Positions 8,971 through 14,715 of a DNA stretch of 36,101 nucleotides are shown here, one piece after another. The notes beneath the pieces were generated by a model that saw only the letters and a program-made list of their open reading frames with translations, was not told the origin of the DNA and ran no database searches. The stretch spans positions 1 through 36,101 of the forward strand of contig JAAENP010000348.1 of the NCBI GenBank assembly GCA_024224155.1, given 5' to 3'. Positions within the stretch are counted from its first letter, which is position 1; each line of letters opens with the position of its first letter. This DNA comes from a bacterium. GTDB taxonomy: Bacteria; Acidobacteriota; Thermoanaerobaculia; Multivoradales; JAHEKO01. A program made the translations under genes and the position numbers.

Positions 8971-9237
8971 TCAACACGATCCGTCCTCTTCACAGGGGTC
9001 GACGCGCGCGCCATCCTGGGCCCAGATCACGCCGAGCTTCTGCAGGAAGTCGAAGAAGCCGTCTCCGAGACTGGAGAGGGCCATGGAGACTCGGCTTCCG
9101 AACGACTTTTCCATGTCGGTTCCGGGATCGATCCCTTGCTCGAAAAAGGCCGATGCCGGTGCCGCTGCGAAGGTGAAACAAACCAGCGTCAAGGCGATGA
9201 CTCCCAGGATGCGGCTGCTTTTGCGGATACTCTTCAT
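8971..9237 (-). CDS. small exported protein of unknown function
   Basis: An 88-residue protein with a clear Sec signal peptide: basic MKSIRKSSR, a hydrophobic core ILGVIALTLVCFTFAAA and an Ala-x-Ala cleavage site at about residues 26-28 (ASA). The mature part is about 60 residues, predicted helical, and ends in CEEDGSC with two cysteines that might form a disulfide. The ATG at 9237 is chosen because GGGAG lies about 7 nt upstream; the frame continues upstream to 9336 without support. It precedes the ECF sigma gene on the same strand and could be a regulated target or an envelope signal for it. I recognise no family. Confidence 0.65.
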   Translation of the reverse strand: MKSIRKSSRILGVIALTLVCFTFAAAPASAFFEQGIDPGTDMEKSFGSRVSMALSSLGDGFFDFLQKLGVIWAQDGARVDPCEEDGSC

Positions 9238-9359
9238 TTCGAACTCCCTGTCAGTGCGAATCGCAACCAGCCTCCAATAGCCCGTTTCGTTCGCCTCTAC
9301 TGATTGAGTTGCCGCTCGGGTGGCGATTCCTGACAAATCCGCCGAAGTTTTTTCAGCGC

Positions 9360-9365
9360 TACAAT
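9360..9365 (+). promoter_or_regulatory. -10-like hexamer TACAAT before lipB
   Basis: TACAAT stands exactly 6 nt before the GTG at 9372 and no Shine-Dalgarno is present, the geometry of a leaderless transcript. No good -35 hexamer is found 16-18 bp upstream. Confidence 0.4.
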
Positions 9366-9371
9366 GTACGG

Positions 9372-10085
9372 GTGGACGGGCAAGGGCATTTCAGGCCGTT
9401 GCGCTGGGCTTTTCTGGGCCTGGTGAGCTACGCCGAATCGCTTGCGCTTCAGGACCGGATTCGCGCCGCAATTCGGCGAGGCGAACAGCCCGATCACCTC
9501 CTCCTGCTCGAGCACCCGCACGTCTACACGATGGGACGCTCGGCGACGCCGGATGACGTACTGCTGGACGAGCCGGGCAGGAGCAGTCTCGGAATCGAGG
9601 TCGCCGAGACCGATCGCGGGGGGAAAGTCACCTATCACGGGCCGGGTCAGCTCGTCGGCTACCCGATTGTGGACCTGAATCCGGATCGTCGCGACGTCCG
9701 GCGCTATGTTGCCGATCTACAGGCGGTCTTGATCGGTACGCTGGCCCACCTGGGCATTTCGGCCCGAGGGGGCGGCGATTCCGAGACCATCGGAGTTTGG
9801 GTCGGAGAAAGGAAGATCGCTTCGATCGGGGTGCACTTGAGTCGCTGGATTACGACCCACGGTTTTGCTCTTAACGTTTCGACCGATCTGTCGCTATTCC
9901 AGGGGATCGTTCCGTGCGGCCTGTCGGATGTCGAGATGACCTCTATCCAGGCCGAGATCGGTGAGGCTCCGCCTCCCGAAGAGGTCGGCACGATTTGCGC
10001 CGGCGAGTTTGCCCGGGTCTTCGAGCGTTCTCTGGAGGCCGCCCCGGTTTCCGAGGACTTGGCTCAATGGGCCGTCAACGCGTAG
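9372..10085 (+). CDS. lipB: lipoyl(octanoyl) transferase
   Basis: About 237 residues from the chosen GTG. LipB moves the octanoyl group from octanoyl-ACP to the lipoyl-domain lysine of E2 subunits. Family motifs are LLLEHPHVYTMGR, the glycine-rich GGKVTYHGPGQLVGYP, GVWVGERKIASIGVHLSRW with the conserved lysine, HGFALNV, and GIVPCGL with the catalytic cysteine. The frame is open back to a TTG at 9309, but similarity to the family begins near RWAFLGLVSYAES, and a TACAAT hexamer 6 nt before the GTG favours this start. It lies upstream of lipA with a 113 nt gap and downstream of the E3-E2 genes whose product it would modify. Confidence 0.92.
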   Translation: MDGQGHFRPLRWAFLGLVSYAESLALQDRIRAAIRRGEQPDHLLLLEHPHVYTMGRSATPDDVLLDEPGRSSLGIEVAETDRGGKVTYHGPGQLVGYPIVDLNPDRRDVRRYVADLQAVLIGTLAHLGISARGGGDSETIGVWVGERKIASIGVHLSRWITTHGFALNVSTDLSLFQGIVPCGLSDVEMTSIQAEIGEAPPPEEVGTICAGEFARVFERSLEAAPVSEDLAQWAVNA

Positions 10086-10110
10086 CCCATACGGCGGGAT
10101 CGTGGCCAGA

Positions 10111-10128
10111 TACCGCCCTATGGCGGTA
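10111..10128. repeat. hairpin in the lipB-lipA gap
   Basis: TACCGCC (10111-10117) and GGCGGTA (10122-10128) form a perfect 7 bp stem with loop CTAT. No T-tract follows, so it is more likely an operator or RNA structure than a terminator. Confidence 0.4.
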
Positions 10129-10182
10129 ATCAGAGGCCGAGCCCACTCCACCGACGGCGTGAGGCGCGGAATCCCGGCACGA

Positions 10183-10188
10183 TAGACT
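10183..10188 (+). promoter_or_regulatory. -10-like hexamer TAGACT before lipA
   Basis: TAGACT lies 10 nt before the lipA ATG, where no Shine-Dalgarno is seen. The same hexamer sits 9 nt before the ATG at 3275. Confidence 0.3.
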
Positions 10189-10198
10189 CGCGAACCTG

Positions 10199-11140
10199 AT
10201 GAGCGGACTCGTACAGATCGGCGAATCGCCCGAGCGTCCGGACTCGGCTGTCACTTCCGGGCGCGGTGGCAGACCCTCCTGGCTTCGCATTCGACTCTCG
10301 ACGCCCGAGAGGTATCACGATGTGCGCAAGCTCGTCGACGGCCTTAAACTCAACACGGTTTGCGAGGAGGCTCGGTGCCCGAACATCTACGAATGTTGGG
10401 GTGAGCACGGCACGGCGACGTTCATGATTCTGGGTGATATCTGCACTCGCAGTTGCGGCTTCTGCTCGGTCACGACAGGCCGGCCGAACCCGGGCGTGGA
10501 TCCGGACGAGCCCACCAACGTCGCCGCGGCCGTAAGCAGCATGGGCTTGCGCCATGCCGTCATTACCTCCGTCGATCGCGATGACTTGGCCGACGGGGGA
10601 GCCGGTCATTTCGCCGACGTGATTCGAGCGATTCACGCCAGCGATCCGGGTATCGCTGTGGAGGTCTTGACCCCGGATTTCCGAGGCGTCCCTGAAGCGC
10701 TCGATGTCGTTCTGGCAGCGAAGCCGGAGGTCTTCTCTCACAATGTCGAGACCGTACCGAGCATGTATCGGAAGGCCAGACCGGGGAGCAGTTATGAGCG
10801 GTCGCTCCAACTTCTCTCAGAGGCAGCCGGCCGAAGGAATCGCGGCGAATACTCGGGTCGGGTGAAGACCGGAATCATGGTCGGAATCGGCGAGGCGCCG
10901 GAAGAGGTCGTTCAGACACTGTTCGATATTCACAAGGCCGGCGTCGAGATCCTGACCATTGGGCAGTACATGCAGCCGACCGCCAAGCACCTGCCGGTCC
11001 ATCGCTGGGTCCATCCTGACGAGTTCGCCTCCTACCGGGCGCGGGCGCTCGAGATCGGGTTCTTGCATTGTGAGTCGGGCCCTCTGGTGCGAAGCAGTTA
11101 TCACGCCCACGAGCAAGTGTCCGCGGCAGCAAGCGCGTGA
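10199..11140 (+). CDS. lipA: lipoyl synthase
   Basis: A 313-residue radical-SAM enzyme that inserts two sulfurs into protein-bound octanoyl groups. The auxiliary-cluster motif gives Cys55, Cys60 and Cys66 (CEEARCPNIYEC), and the radical-SAM motif CTRSCGFC gives Cys82, Cys86 and Cys89. The C-terminal SSYHA near residue 304 supplies the conserved serine ligand (RSSY). Other family stretches are TSVDRDDLADGGAGHFA and VGIGEAPEEV. Length is typical. It works after LipB on the E2 lipoyl domain encoded at 5549. Its stop overlaps the GTG start of the broken oxidase gene by 4 nt, so the oxidase was once translationally coupled to it. Confidence 0.96.
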   Translation: MSGLVQIGESPERPDSAVTSGRGGRPSWLRIRLSTPERYHDVRKLVDGLKLNTVCEEARCPNIYECWGEHGTATFMILGDICTRSCGFCSVTTGRPNPGVDPDEPTNVAAAVSSMGLRHAVITSVDRDDLADGGAGHFADVIRAIHASDPGIAVEVLTPDFRGVPEALDVVLAAKPEVFSHNVETVPSMYRKARPGSSYERSLQLLSEAAGRRNRGEYSGRVKTGIMVGIGEAPEEVVQTLFDIHKAGVEILTIGQYMQPTAKHLPVHRWVHPDEFASYRARALEIGFLHCESGPLVRSSYHAHEQVSAAASA

Positions 11141-11792
11141 CCGGTCGCGGTGCTGCCGACTCGATCCTGCTCAATCTGGGCGACTATCGAGAGGCCGCTC
11201 GCCGCCGCCTCGAGGAGCCCACCTTCGACTACTACGCGGGTGGCTCCTATGACGAGATCACGTTGCGCGAGAACCACCGCGCCTACGATCGGATTCGCCT
11301 GTGCTACCGGGTGCTGCGCGAGGTGTCGAGCCGAGATCTGAGCACAACGGTGCTGGGCTCCGCGATCGATCTGCCGATCTTGGTGGCGCCGACCGCGTTT
11401 CAGTCGATGGCCAGCCCGGAGGGCGAAGTGGCGACGGCCAAGGCAGCGGGTCGGTCCGGCACGATCATGATCGTTTCGACCTTGTCCAATCGGCCGATTG
11501 AGGAGATCACGGCCGCGGCGACCACGCCGGTTTGGTTCCAGCTCTACATCTACCGTGATCGTGGCGCGACCCGCGCGTTGGTGAAGCGCGCGGAGGAGGC
11601 CGGCTGCGAGGCGTTGGTGCTCACCGTCGATGCTCAGCTGTGGGGAGAGCGAGAGCGCGATGCTGGATGGATGGCCAGGCCGGAGTCGAGAGCGTGTTCG
11701 CGATCTTGCGACGAGAGCTCGATACTGTGATGGGCCTGTGCGGTGCGAGCCGAGTCACTGAGCTGAGTCGGGGTTTAGTGCGGCGTGGTTGA
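11137..11792 (+). pseudogene. alpha-hydroxy-acid oxidase (FMN-dependent), internally deleted and frameshifted
   Basis: The first ~175 codons, from a GTG overlapping the lipA stop, match the N-terminal half of glycolate/lactate-oxidase-type flavoproteins (FDYYAGGSYDEITLRENH, LPILVAPTAFQSMASPEGE, WFQLYIYRDR, ALVLTVDA, GERERD). The family motif then stops at about 11661 and the frame runs on only to 11730. In the -1 frame, 11670-11792 encodes DGQAGVESVFAILRREL...LCGASRVTELSRGLV and then stops, which is the normal C-terminus of this family. So about 150 central codons, including the active-site His/Arg and much of the FMN phosphate site, are missing and the two ends are out of frame. The join lies in a GATG-rich stretch (11659-11674), consistent with a short-homology deletion. 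The gene cannot make an active enzyme. Confidence 0.85.
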
Positions 11793-11820
11793 CGAGCCGA
11801 GAGTCGTCGCTGACTTCACC

Positions 11821-11850
11821 TTGCCAGCGCCGTTTTGGGGTCGATACAAT
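11821..11850 (+). promoter_or_regulatory. sigma70-like promoter of the GNAT-diiron-PRODH operon
   Basis: TTGCCA (11821-11826), an 18 bp spacer and TACAAT (11845-11850) match the consensus at 5/6 in each hexamer. A start at about 11857 gives a leader of roughly 80 nt. Confidence 0.55.
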
Positions 11851-11874
11851 CGCGCGGGCGTCGATCCCACATGG

Positions 11875-11891
11875 GAGCTGATTGTCAGCTC
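11875..11891. repeat. hairpin in the 5' leader of the GNAT operon
   Basis: GAGCTGA (11875-11881) and TCAGCTC (11885-11891) form a perfect 7 bp stem with a 3 nt loop in the predicted leader. Its role is unknown. Confidence 0.4.
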
Positions 11892-11938
11892 GCGCCCGTT
11901 CGGCAATTCCAGACGAAGTGGAGCAGAGACTCTGAGCG

Positions 11939-12382
11939 ATGAGTAAGGTCGAAGTGCGAATCCGCGCGCTGGAGGACACGGACATCGGGGATATCACCGC
12001 CCTGGACGAGAAGCTCGGCGGGACCTACCGGCCCGCGGTCTGGGAGCGCCGCCTTGGCTACTACCTCAGGCGTGACCCGGAGAGCTCGACGGTCGCCGAG
12101 GCCGACGGCAAGGTCGTGGGTTTCATGCTCGGTGAGGTTCGCTCGGGTGAGTTCGGCTTGGAAGAGCCGACCGGCTGGATCGAGGTGCTGGGTGTCGATC
12201 CCGACTATCGCGGAAACGCCATCGGTCGGCGCTTGGCCGAGCGAGTTCTCGCCAAGTTCGGCGCTCTGGGCGCCAAGAGCGTACGTACGCTCGTGGACGA
12301 TGAAATGGCAGGCATCGGGGATTTCTTTACCGCCCTGGGCTTCGAAGCGGCCACGCTGCGGCCGTTCATCAAGAAGCTCTGA
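11939..12382 (+). CDS. GNAT-family N-acetyltransferase
   Basis: A 147-residue protein of the GNAT superfamily, which transfers an acyl group from acyl-CoA to an amine. The acetyl-CoA pyrophosphate loop is visible in LGVDPDYRGNAIGRRLAE (about residues 83-100; the Q/R-x-x-G-x-G/A core is RGNAIG). The N-terminal RALEDTDIGDITALDE and the mid-protein VGFMLGEV strands also fit the fold. Nothing indicates the substrate; small-molecule or protein N-terminal acetylation are both possible. It is first in the presumed operon: a promoter lies about 90 nt upstream and the diiron-protein gene follows after 23 nt. Confidence 0.87.
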   Translation: MSKVEVRIRALEDTDIGDITALDEKLGGTYRPAVWERRLGYYLRRDPESSTVAEADGKVVGFMLGEVRSGEFGLEEPTGWIEVLGVDPDYRGNAIGRRLAERVLAKFGALGAKSVRTLVDDEMAGIGDFFTALGFEAATLRPFIKKL

Positions 12383-12405
12383 GGCAAGGACACGGAAGAG
12401 GCATC

Positions 12406-13761
12406 ATGTCGACGCGACAAGTCGAGTTACCCAAGAAGTACCATCAGGCGATCGTCAAGTGGAGCGAGCGCTACCTTCCCGATTACGATTTCCTGATCGA
12501 GAGCTGGGACAAGTACTTTCCGCGCGATCCGGAATTCAAGCTCTGCGCCTATCGCGAGCTAGGCATGTGCAACAAGATCGAGTGCGGAGACCTGGAAGGC
12601 CAAGCCAAGTTCGAGCGGGCTGGCAAAATGCATCCCAAGCAGTCGGGCCACGTTTTGGGCGCGATCAGAGCTCAGGCCTCGACCGAATTCGGGTCGATTC
12701 AGCAGCATCAACTGACTCTGGCTCGAGCGCAGGAAGAAGAGGAACAGGTCTGGATTCTGCGCATGATGGCCGAGGAACTGCGCCACGGCTACCAGATGAT
12801 TCATCTGCTCCTAGAGGATGACTGGTCGGGTGCCTCGGACGTGTCCGAGGAGGACATGGTGGAGCAGATTCTCTCGATGCGGACCGGCTCGCACATTCTG
12901 GGCGCGTTCAATATCGACTTCGATTCCTTTGTCGACAACGTGACCTTCTGTGCGTTGATCGATCGAGTGGGCAAGTTCCAACTCGCGATGCAGAAGGTGA
13001 GCTCCTACCAGCCGATGGCCGAGAGCATGCCGCAGATGTTGCGCGAGGAGGCCTTTCATCTCGCCGCTGGGGTCGTACCTCTCAGGCGCTACATGGAGAA
13101 GGCCGCGCGCGGATCGTTCTGCGTCAGCTCCGCGGATATTCAGAAGGCCTTCAACAAATGGTTCCCTCGCGGCTTGGAGATGTTCGGCGACGAGCGCGGC
13201 GGCGGCACGAATGTCCGGTTCGGCCTCAAGCCGATGAAGAACGGAGAGGCGCAGGTCGCCTATGTCGAGGAGGTCGCGAAGGTCGTCCGGGACTTGAATG
13301 TCAGGTTCGTGCGAGCCCGGCTACCGGAGCTCTCGCCCGGCGACTCCCAGAAGGTGCTGGACAAGGTCCTCGAGAATCGAGGGACCGAGCGGGGCATCGC
13401 CTTCGAGGATCTGGTGCATCTACCCGACACGAGGTTCTTCCGCCGTCGCGGAGTCCCCGCATTCGAGCTCGTGGGTCGCGATGGCGAGACTTTCGACGAC
13501 GTCGATGCATACCTGGGCCATCTGACCCGGCATCTCCCGGACGCCTACAGGGCCGGTCGCGACTTCAAGCACTACGTCGACCTGCTGACCCGGGTCCATT
13601 CGGGCGAAACCAGCGTCGTTGACGCCTCACGAGAGATGCCGACGCTGACCCGCGTGGGCGGTGTCTGTCCGTGCTCGAAGTCCGTGCGCTGGGTCAACGG
13701 CAACGGCTCCGATGTCGCCGGGCAGGATCCTCAGGACGGCGTACCAGCGTCCACTCTCTGA
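12406..13761 (+). CDS. PaaA/BoxB-like diiron (ferritin-like) protein
   Basis: A 451-residue protein resembling the phenylacetyl-CoA/benzoyl-CoA epoxidase catalytic subunits (PaaA, about 310 residues; BoxB, about 470). Two diiron ExxH motifs are visible, EELRH (Glu124-His127) and EEAFH (Glu215-His218), in long helices; the intervening carboxylate ligand may come from NIDFDSFVDNV (about residues 169-179). The WFPRGLEMFGDERGG segment is BoxB-like. The C-terminal 120 residues end in an unusual GGVCPCSK with a CxC pair. No PaaBCDE or BoxA reductase genes are nearby, so the epoxidase function is not established; another oxygenase or oxidase reaction on a CoA thioester or other substrate is possible. 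It overlaps the next gene by about 50 nt. Confidence 0.7.
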   Translation: MSTRQVELPKKYHQAIVKWSERYLPDYDFLIESWDKYFPRDPEFKLCAYRELGMCNKIECGDLEGQAKFERAGKMHPKQSGHVLGAIRAQASTEFGSIQQHQLTLARAQEEEEQVWILRMMAEELRHGYQMIHLLLEDDWSGASDVSEEDMVEQILSMRTGSHILGAFNIDFDSFVDNVTFCALIDRVGKFQLAMQKVSSYQPMAESMPQMLREEAFHLAAGVVPLRRYMEKAARGSFCVSSADIQKAFNKWFPRGLEMFGDERGGGTNVRFGLKPMKNGEAQVAYVEEVAKVVRDLNVRFVRARLPELSPGDSQKVLDKVLENRGTERGIAFEDLVHLPDTRFFRRRGVPAFELVGRDGETFDDVDAYLGHLTRHLPDAYRAGRDFKHYVDLLTRVHSGETSVVDASREMPTLTRVGGVCPCSKSVRWVNGNGSDVAGQDPQDGVPASTL

Positions 13762-14701
13762 GGCGCTTCGGCGAGAACGGGCCAAGCAGTTGAGTTTCAC
13801 CAGCCGGCTGATCGTCGCGACCCTGCCACTGATCCCGAAGTTCCTGGTCGGGTGGGTCGCGAGCCGATATGTTGCCGGGGAGACTCGCGAAGAGGCTCTG
13901 GCGGCTGTCAAGGTGCTGAACGAGACCGGTGCCTGCGCGACGTTGGATCTGCTCGGCGAAGAAGTCACGGAGCGTTCCAAGGCCGAGGCCGCCGTGGCCG
14001 AGTACATCGGCTTGTTCGAGGACATCGGACGCGACCAGCTCGACGCCAACGTCTCGATCAAGCTGACTCTCCTGGGGTTGAAGATCGACGAGGACTTCTG
14101 TCGGGAGAACGTCGCGCGAATCGCTGCCGCGGCAGCCCGGTGGAGCAATTTCGTGCGCATCGATATGGAGGATTCGTCCTGCACCGACGCGACGCTCAGG
14201 ATTTACCGGGCGGTTCACTCCGAGCACAGCAACCTGGGCGTGGTTCTGCAGTCCTACATGCGCCGAACGCTTGACGACATAGAGCGACTGCCGGCCGTCA
14301 AGCCCAACGTGCGGCTGTGCAAGGGGATCTACATCGAGCCCCGGCCTCTTGCCTGGAAGGGCTACGAAACGGTTCGGGCCAACTTCACGGCGGCTCTCGA
14401 GAAGTTGCTGCGCAACAACGTCTATGTCGGCATCGCGACCCACGATGAGCATCTCGTTTGTGAAGCCGAGATCCTGATCGACCGCCTCGCATCAACCTCG
14501 GAAGACTACGAGTTCCAAATGTTGCTCGGCGTTGACGAAGAGCTCCGGGCCATCCTCCTCGAGCGGGGCCACAAGTTGCGGATCTATGTGCCCTATGGCG
14601 CAGATTGGTACCCGTACTCGACGCGGCGGCTGCGGGAGAATCCGGAGGTTGCCAAGCACGTGATCCGCGCGACCCTGGGCCTGGGCCCTTCCAGGCGGTA
14701 A
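13712..14701 (+). CDS. proline dehydrogenase
   Basis: About 329 residues of monofunctional PutB/PRODH type (family about 300). The flavoenzyme oxidises proline to pyrroline-5-carboxylate. FAD-barrel motifs visible are VRIDMEDSS, RLCKGIY, GIATHDEHL, FQMLLGV and the substrate-binding YVPYGADWYPYSTRRLRENP near the C-terminus. The ATG at 13712 leaves a 50 nt overlap with the diiron gene; the frame is open to 13661 without support, and a TTG near 13789 would remove the overlap. No P5C dehydrogenase gene is in the window. Its coupling to the diiron protein and GNAT gene suggests one regulatory unit of unknown metabolic purpose. Confidence 0.9.
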   Translation: MSPGRILRTAYQRPLSEALRRERAKQLSFTSRLIVATLPLIPKFLVGWVASRYVAGETREEALAAVKVLNETGACATLDLLGEEVTERSKAEAAVAEYIGLFEDIGRDQLDANVSIKLTLLGLKIDEDFCRENVARIAAAAARWSNFVRIDMEDSSCTDATLRIYRAVHSEHSNLGVVLQSYMRRTLDDIERLPAVKPNVRLCKGIYIEPRPLAWKGYETVRANFTAALEKLLRNNVYVGIATHDEHLVCEAEILIDRLASTSEDYEFQMLLGVDEELRAILLERGHKLRIYVPYGADWYPYSTRRLRENPEVAKHVIRATLGLGPSRR

Positions 14702-14715
14702 GCGCCTTTCCGGAC

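Noticed and set aside
9309-9371. TTG at 9309 as the lipB start
   Set aside because: The extra 21 residues do not look like LipB and a TACAAT box would lie inside the coding region; GTG at 9372 fits better, though not proven.
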